DNA from: Hydrogenophaga sp.
GTDB lineage: Bacteria; Pseudomonadota; Gammaproteobacteria; Burkholderiales; Burkholderiaceae_C
Direction: 5' to 3'
NCBI RefSeq assembly: GCF_030373245.1
Contig: NZ_JAUCZF010000002.1
Span: 248,001 to 312,000 of the forward strand
Length of the DNA stretch: 64,000 bases
A program made the position numbers and the translations under genes. The notes under the pieces are model-generated. The model did no database searches. It was given only the letters and a program-made list of their open reading frames with translations, and had not been told where the DNA came from. This document shows positions 15,698-26,259 of the stretch, piece by piece (the stretch's first letter is position 1; each line of letters begins with the position of its first letter).

Positions 15698-18229
15698 ATG
15701 GAAAACCGATCTCCCACATTCTGGCAACTCGGCTGGCGCTCGCTCTGGCGCGACTGGCGGGCGGGGGAGCTGCGGCTTTTGGTGCTGGCTGTGACCTTGG
15801 CCGTGGCTGCGTTGACAGCAGTGGGATTTTTTGCGGACCGGCTGCAAAACGGACTGGCGCGCGACGCACGGGCGCTGATCGGCGGCGATGCGGTGCTCAG
15901 CAGCGACAACCTGCCGCCGCCCGCGTTTGAAGCCCAGGCCAAGGCCCTGGGATTGCAGACCGCGCAAACGCTGGGATTCCCCACCATGGGGCGAGCGCCC
16001 GACGATCTGGGTGGAGCCGCTCGCCTGGTGGCGCTGAAATCTGTGGGCGAAGGCTATCCGCTGCGCGGAACCGTGCGCGTGGCCGAGGCGCCTGAAGGAC
16101 TGGATGTGGCGACCCGCGAGATTCCCGCGCCGGGCACGGCCTGGGTGGATGCGGCCTTGCTGGTGGCGCTGGACCTGAAGATGGGACAGCCGGTGTTGCT
16201 GGGCGACGCTGCATTCACGCTCAGCCGCATCATCGTGGTCGAGCCCGACCGGGGTGCCGGCTTCATGAGTTTTGCGCCGCGCGTGATGATCAACGCCGCC
16301 GACCTGCCAGCTACGGGTCTGGTGCAGCCGGCCAGCCGGCTCAACTACCGCCTGGCGGTGGCCGGGGACGAAGCTCCGGTGGCGGAGTTCACACGCTGGG
16401 CCGAGGCTCAGCTCGAGCAGCCGGGTGTACGTGGGATGCGGCTGGAGTCGCTTCAGGGCGGGCGCCCCGAGATGCAACAAACGCTGGAGCGGGCGGAAAA
16501 GTTTCTGAATCTGGTGGCCTTGCTGGCGGCGCTGTTGTGCGCGGTGGCAGTGGCGATCGCAGCGCGCGGTTTTGCTCAGCGTCACCTGGACGACTGCGCC
16601 ATGCTTCGTGTGCTTGGCTTGTCACAAGCGTCGATGGCACGCGCCTACACGCTGGAATTTGCGCTGGTCGGGCTGTTTGCCAGTGCGCTGGGTGTGGCGC
16701 TGGGCTACGCGGTGCATCACGCGTTTGTGATCCTGCTGGCCGGACTGGTTGAGGCCAGCCTGCCTGCGCCCAGCCTGGCGCCGGTGGCACTCGGCCTGGG
16801 CATGGGCCTCACGCTCATGTTGGCCTTTGGCCTGCCGCCCGTGTTGCAGTTGGCTCAGGTGCCGCCGCTGCGCGTGATCCGGCGCGACGTGGGCCAGCTC
16901 AAGCCAGCCACCTTGGCCGTATTGGGCCTGGGCGTGGCCGGTTTTGGTGCGCTCCTGCTGGCGGCCAGCCGAGACCTGCTGCTGGGTGCGATCGCAGTCG
17001 GTGGATTTGCAGCGGCGGTGCTGCTGTTTGCAGCGGTCAGCTACGCCGCGGTGCGCTTGCTGCGCGCGAGTGTGAACGAAACCACCGCGCCGCGCGCGCT
17101 CATCATGGCCACGCGCCAGCTCAGCGCCCGCCCGGCCTATGCGGTGGTGCAGATCAGCGCGCTCTCGGTGGGCCTGATGGCACTGGTGCTGTTGGTGTTG
17201 CTGCGCACAGACCTGATTGCGAGCTGGCGCAATGCCACACCGCCCGATGCGCCCAACCGCTTTGTGATCAATGTGCAGCCCGAGCAGGGCGAGGCCTTCC
17301 AGCAGCAGCTGCGCGCCTCAGGCGTGGACGGCTTCGACTGGTATCCGATGATCCGAGGGCGGCTGGTGACCATCAACGGCAAGACGGTGGTGCCCGAAGA
17401 CTTCACCAGCGATCGTGCCCAGCGCCTGGTCGACCGTGAATTCAACCTGTCCAACACCGCCGAGCTGCCGCCGCACAACCCGGTGATTGCCGGTCAATGG
17501 ACAGAGAACGAGACCGACGCGCTGAGTGTGGAGGACGGGCTGGCGGAGGAACTGGGCCTCAAGCTGGGCGACCGGCTTGGCTTCGACATCGCCGGTCAAG
17601 TCACCGAAGGCCGCATCACCAGCTTGCGCAAGGTCGACTGGGGCTCGATGCGGGTCAACTTCTTCGTGGTCTTTCCGGTGGCCGAGTTGCCCAACGTGCC
17701 GGTGAGTTACATCAGCGCATTCAGAGCGCCCGAGGGCAATGCGCAGTTCGACAACAGCCTGGTGCGCGCGTTTCCCAACATCACCAATGTCGACATGAGC
17801 CAGACCATTGCTCAGGTGCAGCGGGTGCTGGGGCAGGTGATCAGCGCGATCGAATTCTTGTTCGCCTTCACGCTGGCCGCTGGCCTGGTGGTGCTGCTGG
17901 CGGCGATCACCGCCACGCGAGGTGAGCGCGAGCGCGAGTTTGCCATCCTGCGCGCGGTGGGGGCGAGTTCGGGGCTGCTGCGCCAGGTGCAGCGCATCGA
18001 ACTGCTGGGCGTGGGTCTGCTGGCGGGCTTTCTGGCCTCGGTGGTCGCGGTGGCTGTGGGCTGGGCGCTGGCGCGTTACGCATTTGAGTTCGCCTGGACC
18101 GCGTCGCCGCTGGTGCCGCTGGCGGGCAGCGTCGCTGGCGCCTTGCTGGCACTCGCGGCTGGTTGGTGGGGCCTTCGCAGCGTGTTGCGAACGCCGGTGG
18201 TGGAGACCTTGCGCAGAGCAACATCATGA
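15698..18229 (+). CDS. FtsX-family ABC transporter permease, YbbP-like
   Basis: An 843-residue membrane protein with the YbbP layout: an N-terminal membrane helix (residues about 25-45), a large periplasmic MacB-like domain, a block of three helices (about 265-380), further helices around 400-500, a second periplasmic domain, and a C-terminal FtsX block of three helices (about 710-830) with TRGEREREFAILRAVGAS. Relatives work with the ATPase YbbA, and the esterase TesA is often encoded nearby. Neither is seen here, so its ATPase must be elsewhere. Substrate is unknown. It begins 194 bases after upp. Confidence 0.88.
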   Translation: MENRSPTFWQLGWRSLWRDWRAGELRLLVLAVTLAVAALTAVGFFADRLQNGLARDARALIGGDAVLSSDNLPPPAFEAQAKALGLQTAQTLGFPTMGRAPDDLGGAARLVALKSVGEGYPLRGTVRVAEAPEGLDVATREIPAPGTAWVDAALLVALDLKMGQPVLLGDAAFTLSRIIVVEPDRGAGFMSFAPRVMINAADLPATGLVQPASRLNYRLAVAGDEAPVAEFTRWAEAQLEQPGVRGMRLESLQGGRPEMQQTLERAEKFLNLVALLAALLCAVAVAIAARGFAQRHLDDCAMLRVLGLSQASMARAYTLEFALVGLFASALGVALGYAVHHAFVILLAGLVEASLPAPSLAPVALGLGMGLTLMLAFGLPPVLQLAQVPPLRVIRRDVGQLKPATLAVLGLGVAGFGALLLAASRDLLLGAIAVGGFAAAVLLFAAVSYAAVRLLRASVNETTAPRALIMATRQLSARPAYAVVQISALSVGLMALVLLVLLRTDLIASWRNATPPDAPNRFVINVQPEQGEAFQQQLRASGVDGFDWYPMIRGRLVTINGKTVVPEDFTSDRAQRLVDREFNLSNTAELPPHNPVIAGQWTENETDALSVEDGLAEELGLKLGDRLGFDIAGQVTEGRITSLRKVDWGSMRVNFFVVFPVAELPNVPVSYISAFRAPEGNAQFDNSLVRAFPNITNVDMSQTIAQVQRVLGQVISAIEFLFAFTLAAGLVVLLAAITATRGEREREFAILRAVGASSGLLRQVQRIELLGVGLLAGFLASVVAVAVGWALARYAFEFAWTASPLVPLAGSVAGALLALAAGWWGLRSVLRTPVVETLRRATS

Positions 18230-18391
18230 CCACCCCCGCGTCACCTTCGGCGCCACCGCCTCGAACGGGGACTGGCCGACTGGCAAAGCCAGTTGGGGGG
18301 TGCCCTTGGGGGAGCTCCCTCTCTTGCCACCTCCGCGGTCCTGGCGAATCCGGCGCCTTGGCATACCCGAACCACGCGCCGCTGACCTGAC

Positions 18392-18805
18392 ATGCCTGAG
18401 AACACCGCCAACCCTTCTCCCCAGACCCCGTTTGAATGGGCGGGTGGTGAAGCGGCGGTGCGCGCGTTGGTGGACCGCTTCTACGACCTGATGGACATCG
18501 AACCGGAATACGCCGAGTTGCGCGCCGCGCACGGCAACACGCTCGCCGACGCGCGCGACAAGCTGCACTGGTTCCTGTGTGGTTGGCTGGGTGGCCCTCA
18601 ACACTACACCGAGCGGTTTGGTCACCCGCGCCTGCGCATGCGCCACATGCCGTTTGCCATCGGTGTGCGAGAGCGCGACCAGTGGCTGGCCTGCATGGAC
18701 CAGGCCATGCAGGAGACCGGGTTGGACCCAACGTTGCGTGAACGCCTGAACCACAGCTTTTTCCAGACCGCCGACTGGATGCGCAACCAGACCGGGGCCC
18801 CTTGA
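18392..18805 (+). CDS. Group II truncated hemoglobin
   Basis: A 137-residue globin of the 2-over-2 fold. Signatures are FYDLMD near the start of helix B, FLCGWLGGPQHY in helices E/F, and GHPRLRMRHMPF, with His85 as the proximal heme ligand. Such proteins bind O2, CO or NO and are linked to NO or oxidative stress handling. It ends directly before the aspartic protease gene (stop TGA, then ATG with no gap), so the two are translated from one message. Confidence 0.92.
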   Translation: MPENTANPSPQTPFEWAGGEAAVRALVDRFYDLMDIEPEYAELRAAHGNTLADARDKLHWFLCGWLGGPQHYTERFGHPRLRMRHMPFAIGVRERDQWLACMDQAMQETGLDPTLRERLNHSFFQTADWMRNQTGAP

Positions 18806-19324
18806 ATGGCGGCACCGGGGGATCGGGTGGTACGCACCGCGCGGCTTGGCGCCTTGAGCATCACCGCATTTTGGTTGCTGCTGATGGGGTTGTTGTATCT
18901 GGGGTTCGACGCTTACGAGCAGCGCCGTTTGGCCAGGTACGCTGCCCACAGCGGCGCCGATGGCGAGCTGGTGATCCCGCGTGGGCCCGATGGGCACTTT
19001 CGCGTTGAGGGCCGCGTGAACGGGCAAGCGGTCTCGTTCCTGGTGGACACCGGTGCCAGTTCGGTCACAGTGAGCGAGACGTTCGCTGAGCGCGCCGCAT
19101 TGACCGGAGGTCGGTCGGTGATCTTTCAGACCGCCAACGGTCCGCTGGCGGGGCGGGTGCTGCGCGATGTGCCGGTGCAGGCGGGACATCTGGCCTTGCC
19201 CGGCGCCACGGTGGCGGTCGGCCTGGTCGGCGCCGACACCGACACGGCCTTGCTGGGCCAGAGCTTTCTTTCCCGATACGACATCCAGATTCTGAAATCC
19301 GAGATGCGGTTGATGCCCCGTTGA
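18806..19324 (+). CDS. Membrane-anchored retropepsin-like aspartic protease
   Basis: A 172-residue protein with one N-terminal membrane helix (residues about 17-37) and a single retropepsin-type domain containing FLVDTGASSVTVSE (catalytic Asp81). It matches the bacterial clan AA group (TIGR02281-like) in which one domain must dimerise to form the active site. The catalytic domain would face the periplasm. Substrates are unknown. It abuts the globin gene. Confidence 0.88.
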   Translation: MAAPGDRVVRTARLGALSITAFWLLLMGLLYLGFDAYEQRRLARYAAHSGADGELVIPRGPDGHFRVEGRVNGQAVSFLVDTGASSVTVSETFAERAALTGGRSVIFQTANGPLAGRVLRDVPVQAGHLALPGATVAVGLVGADTDTALLGQSFLSRYDIQILKSEMRLMPR

Positions 19325-19351
19325 AGAAGCGCTGCACACATCAGCGGTTCC

Positions 19352-19981
19352 TCAGCGCAGCAGCACCACCAGCGCGCCCGCGCCGCCATCGGCTGGCCGA
19401 GCCTGCACAAACGCCATCACCTCGTGCTTTTGCACCAGCCAGCGGTGCACACGGCTTTTCAGCACCGGTACGCGGCCCGGTGACCCCAGACCCTTGCCGT
19501 GCACCACGCGCACGCAGCGCAGACCGCTCTGGTGCGATTCGCGAATGAAGCGACCCAGTGCCTCTCGGGCTTCGTCGGTGCGTAAGCCGTGCAGGTCGAT
19601 CTGGCGCTGGATGCTCCAGCGGCCTTCGCGCAGCTTGCGCACCACGTCAGGCCCCAGCTTGGGCACGCGGTAGCTCAGCAGATCGTCGGTGTGCAGCAAG
19701 GTCTCGACGTCGAATTCATCCGACAGGGCTTCGCGCATGACATTGGCCTCGTCGCGCTGGCGCTGTCGCGGCTCGGGTAACGCTGATGAGCGGATGGGTT
19801 GCACGCGGCGTGTCGCGCGCAGCGGCAGCACAGGGCCCACTGCGAGCTCGAAGAGCCGCTGTTCTCGGTCCTGCCGTTCTTGCTGCAAGCGTTCGGCCTC
19901 GCGCGCTGCCAGTTCGGCCGCCGCCCGCCGGGCGATGGCCTGCTGCAGCGGCTTGAGTTCGGACAACGAACGCAATTTCAT
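19352..19981 (-). CDS. Smr-domain protein
   Basis: A 209-residue protein with a charged, coiled N-terminal half (KPLQQAIARRAAAELAAREAE and following) and a C-terminal Smr domain from about residue 120: QIDLHGLRTDEAREAL and CVRVVHGKGLGSPG are the DLHG and HGKG hallmarks. Smr domains nick or cleave nucleic acids; stand-alone members such as SmrB act on collided ribosomes' mRNA. Residue order fits the YdaL/SmrA-type proteobacterial proteins. The ATG at 19981 gives MKLRSLSEL. It converges with the protease gene. Confidence 0.88.
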   Translation of the reverse strand: MKLRSLSELKPLQQAIARRAAAELAAREAERLQQERQDREQRLFELAVGPVLPLRATRRVQPIRSSALPEPRQRQRDEANVMREALSDEFDVETLLHTDDLLSYRVPKLGPDVVRKLREGRWSIQRQIDLHGLRTDEAREALGRFIRESHQSGLRCVRVVHGKGLGSPGRVPVLKSRVHRWLVQKHEVMAFVQARPADGGAGALVVLLR

Positions 19982-20183
19982 GGTGGACCATTGTGTCGCA
20001 GACGCGATCACCCTGTGGCCATGGCCTTGTCCGAGCAAGTCGCCCTTGACTTGCTCGTCAGAAGGGGTGAGGCCAGCAGAGGCGCGTGCCTGAACCAGCA
20101 CGCTCCGTGGAGTCGGCTCTGCCAGATTTCAGGGATGGCATCCTTCAGCGCGCGAGCCGAGCAGCGTCGCAGGGGAGCTGGAG

Positions 20184-20876
20184 TTAAACCATGCCCAGTT
20201 CGGCCATGGAGGTCGCCTGATCCCGCGTCACGATGAAGTGGTCCAGCACGCGAACATCTACCAGCGCCAGCGCCGCCTTGAGCGACTGGGTCAGCGCCTC
20301 GTCGGCGCGCGAGGGCTGGGCGGTGCCGCTTGGGTGGTTGTGCGCCAGCACCAGAGCGGCTGCATGGTGGTGCAGGGCGCGCAGGACCACCTCGCGCGGG
20401 TACACGCTGGTCTGCGTCAGCGTGCCACGAAACAGCTCCTCCAGCGCGAGCAGCCGGTTCTGGCTGTCCAGAAACATCACCGCAAACACCTCGTGCTGGC
20501 GCGCGCCCAGCTGCAGCTGCAGGTACTCGCGCACGGCTCTTGGGCTGTCGAACAGCGGCTGTTGGCGCAGTTCCTGCGCAAGCGCGCGTCGTGCGAGCTC
20601 CAGCACCGCCACCACTTCGGCCCGCTTGGCAGGCCCCAGACCCTTGATGGCCTTGAGCGCTTCGATGCCGGTGTGCAGCAGGCCGGCCACGCCGCCAAAA
20701 CGATCCAGCAGCTCCTGCGCAAGCTGGATCACATGTTTGCCCGGCAGCCCGGTGCGCAGCAGCAAAGCGAGCAACTCGGCGTCGCTGAGCGCCGAAGGGC
20801 CTCGCGCCAGCAGTTTTTCGCGCGGTCGCGCGTCCTGCGGCAGACTTTTCAGCCCGTTCGTGACAAGGCCATCCAT
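20184..20876 (-). CDS. radC: RadC-family JAB/MPN domain protein
   Basis: A 230-residue protein of the RadC family with the N-terminal helix-hairpin-helix region ([20 protein letters not shown]) and the JAMM motif HNHPSG followed by the metal Asp in SRADE. Length is standard. Despite its name a direct repair role is doubtful in this family. Preceding it on the same strand is a 202-base gap without a gene before the Smr gene. Confidence 0.93.
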   Translation of the reverse strand: MDGLVTNGLKSLPQDARPREKLLARGPSALSDAELLALLLRTGLPGKHVIQLAQELLDRFGGVAGLLHTGIEALKAIKGLGPAKRAEVVAVLELARRALAQELRQQPLFDSPRAVREYLQLQLGARQHEVFAVMFLDSQNRLLALEELFRGTLTQTSVYPREVVLRALHHHAAALVLAHNHPSGTAQPSRADEALTQSLKAALALVDVRVLDHFIVTRDQATSMAELGMV

Positions 20877-20996
20877 GGCGTGTGCTCCCGGCGAGGTGCC
20901 GCTTTTTACAATACGGGGTTTGGCGCGCCTGAGCGCTCAGCAAGATGATCAGGCACATTGGTGTTCATTCACCCCTCCAACCTCCCCAATCCGTCC

Positions 20997-21443
20997 ATGT
21001 CCCAGGTCCAAGAAGGCTCTTTCCTCACGCTGCACTACCGCATGTTGGGGCCCAAGGGCCAGGTCATCATCGACACCTTCGGTGGCCAGCCCGCCACGCT
21101 CAGCCTGGGCGCCGGCGAGCTCTCGCCTGCGATCGAGCAGCGTTTGCTTGGCCTGGAGGAAGGCACGCGCGCTGTGATCGAGCTGGCAGCCGGCGAGGCG
21201 TTTGGCGAGCGCCAGCCGGAGATGATCCAATGGGTGGCGCGCAAACTGCTGAGCGAGCTGGGTGACCCTCACGAGCAGTATTCGGTGGGTGACGTGGTGC
21301 AGTTCCCCACGCCCGATGGCCTGGGCAGCTACGCAGGCGCTGCGGTGCAGGTTCGCGAAGACGGAGCGGTGTTGTTCGACTTCAACCATCCGCTGGCTGG
21401 CCAGCCGGTGCAATTTGAAGTTCAGTTGATCGGAGTGTTGTGA
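20997..21443 (+). CDS. fkpB: FKBP-type peptidyl-prolyl isomerase, SlyD/FkpB-like
   Basis: A 148-residue cytoplasmic peptidyl-prolyl isomerase. The FKBP core is split by an insert-in-flap domain as in SlyD and FkpB (SLGAGELSPAIEQRLLGLEEG, then AAGEAFGERQPEMIQ and DFNHPLAGQPVQFEV; the first is split). No His-rich metal tail is present, which favours FkpB over SlyD. It is coupled to ispH by a TGATG overlap, the order known for fkpB-ispH in many proteobacteria. ATG 20997 was chosen for the family start MSQVQEGS. Confidence 0.9.
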   Translation: MSQVQEGSFLTLHYRMLGPKGQVIIDTFGGQPATLSLGAGELSPAIEQRLLGLEEGTRAVIELAAGEAFGERQPEMIQWVARKLLSELGDPHEQYSVGDVVQFPTPDGLGSYAGAAVQVREDGAVLFDFNHPLAGQPVQFEVQLIGVL

Positions 21444-22414
21444 TGAGTCAGGCTCAGGAGATCGTGTTGGCCGAGCCGCGAGGCTTTTGCGCCGGAGTGG
21501 ACCGTGCGATCGAAATCGTCGAGCGTGCGCTGGCCAAATTTGGCAGGCCGATTTACGTGCGGCATGAGATCGTGCACAACACCTACGTGGTCAACGACCT
21601 CAAGGAAAAGGGCGCGATCTTCATTGAAGACCTGAACGATGTGCCTCCGGGCGCCACGCTGGTGTTTTCCGCCCATGGTGTGAGCAAGGCGGTGCAGGAA
21701 GAGGCTCGCCAGCGGGGCTTCACCATCTTTGACGCCACCTGTCCGTTGGTGACCAAGGTCCATGTCGAGGTGGCCAAGCTGCACCGCGAGGGCTATGAAT
21801 TCATCATGATCGGCCACAAAGGTCACCCCGAGGTGGAGGGCACGATGGGCCAGCTCGACACCGGAATCCACCTGGTGGAAGACGTGGCCGACGTGGCGCG
21901 AGTGGCTCCGTCTCAGGAGTCCAGGCTCGCCGTGGTGACGCAGACCACCCTGTCGGTGGATGATGCGGCAGAGATTCTCAGCGCCGTGAAAGCGCGTTTT
22001 CCGTTGGTGCGGGAACCCAAGCAGCAGGACATCTGTTACGCCACCCAAAACCGCCAAGATGCGGTCAAGCTGCTCAGTCCCCAGGTGGATGTGGTCATCG
22101 TCGTGGGCAGCCCTACCAGCTCCAACAGCAACCGGCTGCGGGAAGTGGCCTGGAAACTTGGCACGGAGAGCTACATGGTTGACAGTGCCGACGAACTGCA
22201 GGCGCACTGGTTTGAAGGCAAGGCGCGCGTGGGCCTGACTGCTGGCGCTTCGGCGCCCGAAATCCTGGTGCGCCAGGTGGTCGACCGCATCAAGGCCCTG
22301 GGTGCCATCTCGGTGCGCACCATGGACGGCCTCACCGAGACCATCAAGTTCCCCTTGCCCAAGGGGCTGAAGATCGCTGGCGAGGACGCCGAGCCGCTCG
22401 ATCATCTGCGCTGA
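21443..22414 (+). CDS. ispH: 4-hydroxy-3-methylbut-2-enyl diphosphate reductase
   Basis: A 323-residue enzyme performing the last step of the MEP isoprenoid pathway, making IPP and DMAPP. The three cluster Cys are seen in EPRGFCAGV, FDATCPLVTK and QQDICYATQNR, with the active-site region GSPTSSNSNRL. It starts at ATG 21443, sharing the A of the fkpB TGA; a GTG at 21440 would add one residue. Length matches E. coli IspH (316). Confidence 0.96.
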   Translation: MSQAQEIVLAEPRGFCAGVDRAIEIVERALAKFGRPIYVRHEIVHNTYVVNDLKEKGAIFIEDLNDVPPGATLVFSAHGVSKAVQEEARQRGFTIFDATCPLVTKVHVEVAKLHREGYEFIMIGHKGHPEVEGTMGQLDTGIHLVEDVADVARVAPSQESRLAVVTQTTLSVDDAAEILSAVKARFPLVREPKQQDICYATQNRQDAVKLLSPQVDVVIVVGSPTSSNSNRLREVAWKLGTESYMVDSADELQAHWFEGKARVGLTAGASAPEILVRQVVDRIKALGAISVRTMDGLTETIKFPLPKGLKIAGEDAEPLDHLR

Positions 22415-22437
22415 ACGGCACAGGCACCGCCGGATAA

Positions 22438-23775
<1,338 letters not shown>

Positions 23776-23795
23776 CGGGTTCGACTTCGGAATGC

Positions 23796-23822
23796 AAAAA
23801 GCCCGGCATGCCGGGCTTTTTT
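23796..23822. terminator. Bidirectional terminator between serS and tRNA-Ser
   Basis: The palindrome GCCCGGCATGCCGGGC is flanked by A5 on the left and T6 on the right, so it can end serS transcripts on the plus strand and tRNA-Ser transcripts on the minus strand. Confidence 0.92.
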
Positions 23823-23834
23823 GGGAGTCGCTTT

Positions 23835-23926
23835 TGGCGGAGAAGGAGGGATTCGAACCCTCGGTACAGTAGAAACTGTACGCCGGATTTCGAATCCGGT
23901 GCATTCGACCACTCTGCCACCTCTCC
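23835..23926 (-). tRNA. tRNA-Ser(CGA)
   Basis: Read on the minus strand, a GGAGAGG acceptor arm pairs with CTTCTCC (one G-U), followed by discriminator G and an encoded CCA (23835-23837). The anticodon stem CCGGA/TCCGG encloses loop TTCGAAA, giving anticodon CGA, which reads UCG. A long variable arm (CGTACAGTTTCTACTGTACC) and GGTTCGAATCC T-loop confirm a class II tRNA-Ser of about 92 bases including CCA. Confidence 0.97.
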
Positions 23927-23941
23927 GCGTCGAAGCCTAAG

Positions 23942-23971
23942 ATTCTAGCAGTGCGCAGGCCTGCTTTTCAG
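23942..23971 (-). promoter_or_regulatory. Probable sigma70 promoter of tRNA-Ser
   Basis: On the minus strand CTGAAA (23966-23971) and TAGAAT (23942-23947) are 18 bases apart, placing the start about nine bases before the mature tRNA 5' end. Confidence 0.5.
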
Positions 23972-24030
23972 GTAATCGATCCGCAGCAGTGCGGTGCGAC
24001 AATGACGAACCTTGCTCCATCGCCTCGCCC

Positions 24031-25461
24031 ATGCTTGTTGATACCCAGCCGGCCACCCATCAGCATCTGCCTGCCTCACCCGAGGTGCGCGAGGAGTGGG
24101 TCAACTCTCAGCTGATCGGCGTGGTCATGGATGGCGCCATGCCGGCGCTGCTGGCCGCTGCCGGTGCCTTGCCCATCATGGTCTACCTGATGATGGGCGA
24201 GGTGCACCCCTCCGTGCTGGCGCTCTGGGCGGGCACCCTGGGGGCGGTACTGATCTACCGCTTTCGCATGATCGGGCAGTACCGCCTGCGCTACGACAGC
24301 GTGGAAGGCCCGATGCGAATGACCTTCATCGATCGTTATGGCTGGACCTGGGGCGCGGTGGGCCTGTTGTGGGGCCTGTCGGTTGCCATCACTTTCCAGC
24401 AGGCCAGCGTGCAGACCCAGTTCATCGTCGGCGTGGTGATCCTGGGTCACGGCATGATCTCGCTGACCTCGTTTGCGCCCTACCTGCCGCTGCTGCGGCA
24501 ATACACCAACATGCTGATCGGTGCTTCGCTGGCGGGTCTGGTGCTGCCCGATCTGCTGGGTGTCGCGCTGCAAACCGATCGCCAGCTCGTGGTGGTGATC
24601 GTCTTGCTGATGCTCATTTTCTGGTGGCTGTTGCGTATTGCAGGCGAACGCCTGCACCAAGTTCACCGCGCCAGCTTCGAACTGCAGTTCTCCAATCAGG
24701 AACTGATCGACTCCCTGACCCAGCAGACCCGCGCTGCACTGCGCGCCGTGGCGACCAAGAACCGGTTTCTGGCCTCGGCTGCCCACGACCTGCGCCAGCC
24801 GGTGCACGCGCTCAGCCTCTACGCCGACTGGCTGGCCAGCGAACCTGAAATGGCGAGTGACATTGCCCCGCGCATTCTTCAGTCCACGCGAGCCATCAAC
24901 GAGCTGTTCGATTCGCTGTTCGACCTCACCCGCATCGACGCCGGCAACTACAAGGTGCGGCTGCAGCATGTGGACGTGCAGCAGCTGTTTGCCGATGTGG
25001 CGATGCAGTTTGAACCCGTGGCCCGCTCCAAATCGCTGAAGCTTCGCACCCACACCCGGCCCACCACGATCTGGGCCGATCCGGTGGTGCTGCGGCGCAT
25101 GTTGGGCAACCTCGTGTCCAACGCTTTGCGCCATACCCAGGCGGGTGGCGTGCTGTTGGCCTTGCGCCATCGCGAGGACATGCTGGTGTTTGAGGTCTGG
25201 GACACAGGAGTGGGCATTGCTCGCGAACACCAGCAGGCCATCTTCCAGGAGTTTTTCCGGGTCTCACAGCACCACGGCACCGAGGACAGTCTGGGCCTGG
25301 GACTGACCATCGTCTCCAAGCTGGCGACGCTGATGGGCTATCAGCTGGCACTGAACTCGGTCGCTGGTCGAGGCAGTGTGTTCCGGGTGATGTTGCCTGC
25401 CTTCACACAGACCAAACCGGACGAGGCACCCGAGGCCACCCTGGTGCGCGCCACCGCCTGA
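24031..25461 (+). CDS. Six-helix membrane sensor histidine kinase
   Basis: A 476-residue kinase with about six membrane helices between residues 38 and 205 and almost no extracytoplasmic loop, so it probably senses within or near the membrane. HisKA has FLASAAHDLRQPVHALS (His252), and the HATPase domain has NLVSNALRHT, DTGVGIA and LGLGLTIVS. There is no receiver domain. It converges with a LuxR-type response regulator whose stop lies 25 bases away; the two are the likely pair. ATG 24031 is used; an upstream in-frame ATG at 23989 would add 14 residues without family features. Confidence 0.87.
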   Translation: MLVDTQPATHQHLPASPEVREEWVNSQLIGVVMDGAMPALLAAAGALPIMVYLMMGEVHPSVLALWAGTLGAVLIYRFRMIGQYRLRYDSVEGPMRMTFIDRYGWTWGAVGLLWGLSVAITFQQASVQTQFIVGVVILGHGMISLTSFAPYLPLLRQYTNMLIGASLAGLVLPDLLGVALQTDRQLVVVIVLLMLIFWWLLRIAGERLHQVHRASFELQFSNQELIDSLTQQTRAALRAVATKNRFLASAAHDLRQPVHALSLYADWLASEPEMASDIAPRILQSTRAINELFDSLFDLTRIDAGNYKVRLQHVDVQQLFADVAMQFEPVARSKSLKLRTHTRPTTIWADPVVLRRMLGNLVSNALRHTQAGGVLLALRHREDMLVFEVWDTGVGIAREHQQAIFQEFFRVSQHHGTEDSLGLGLTIVSKLATLMGYQLALNSVAGRGSVFRVMLPAFTQTKPDEAPEATLVRATA

Positions 25462-25486
25462 GCCTGAGTCGGCGGCAGAGGCGAAA

Positions 25487-26080
25487 TCAGTGGTCGAGCA
25501 GACCGGCTGTTCGCGCCAGGTGGCTGGCTTGCGAACGGCTCTTGACGTTGAGGCGGCGGAACAGGCGCCACAGGTGCACTTTCACCGTGTGTTCACTGAT
25601 CTGCAGTTGTTCTGCGATATCCCTGTTGGACAGCCCACGGTCGAGCATCACCAAGAGCTGCTTCTGGCGCTTGGAGAGCTTGTCGGGCACGGTGGGCGCA
25701 TTTTCGTCTTCGACCTCTTCGGTCAGGAATTCGCGCAAGACCTTGGCGATCTGTGCGGCGCCAGCGGATTTCTCCACGTAGGCGTCGGCACCGGCTTCGC
25801 GCGCGAGGTCTTCGTAGTCGGAGGCGGGAGATGCGGACAAGACGATGAGCGAGGTGTCGGGCAGCATCTGGCGCACTTCGCGAACGCCCGAGACACCGTT
25901 GGTGTCCGGCAGCTTGAGATCGAGACAGACCAGTTCGGGGTCGCCGTGCTCGGCGATCGCCTTGCTGACCGAGGCAAGGCGCTCCAGTTCGACGACCTGT
26001 GTGGAGGTGCGCAGGCGGCGCAACAGCATGACGACGGCCTCTCGCATCAGCGGATGGTCATCAATGACAAAAATACTCAT
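25487..26080 (-). CDS. NarL/LuxR-type response regulator
   Basis: A 197-residue regulator: receiver domain (residues 1-120, Asp54 in LVCLDLKLPD, Asp7-Asp8 acidic pair) and a C-terminal LuxR helix-turn-helix (about 133-190, RQKQLLVMLDRGLSNRDIAE and SEHTVKVHLWRLFRRL). It should bind DNA after phosphorylation by the convergent histidine kinase. Its upstream gap (26081-26259) contains two palindromes that could be its sites. Targets are unknown. Confidence 0.9.
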   Translation of the reverse strand: MSIFVIDDHPLMREAVVMLLRRLRTSTQVVELERLASVSKAIAEHGDPELVCLDLKLPDTNGVSGVREVRQMLPDTSLIVLSASPASDYEDLAREAGADAYVEKSAGAAQIAKVLREFLTEEVEDENAPTVPDKLSKRQKQLLVMLDRGLSNRDIAEQLQISEHTVKVHLWRLFRRLNVKSRSQASHLARTAGLLDH

Positions 26081-26188
26081 GGAAACCCGACGTGTGAAGA
26101 ATTGTTATCTCAAGACAGAGCATATCGACAAAGGTGGCATTTGGCGATAGTTCATAGCGGCTGATGACCATCCAGCCTCAGGTAAGCG

Positions 26189-26235
26189 TTTGCTAGCAAA
26201 AGGCTTGCCTGTGTTCGTTCTGATGCATGCGAACA
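26189..26235. promoter_or_regulatory. Two palindromes upstream of the LuxR-type regulator
   Basis: TTTGCTAGCAAA (26189-26200) is a perfect 12-bp palindrome, and 26212-26235 has TGTTCG and CGAACA arms separated by 12 bases. They lie 110-155 bases upstream of the regulator start in a gap with no gene. They may be operators for that regulator or part of the trpS downstream end; there is no T-run to call a terminator. Confidence 0.35.
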
Positions 26236-26259
26236 GCACATAAGAGCAGGGTATCCGAT

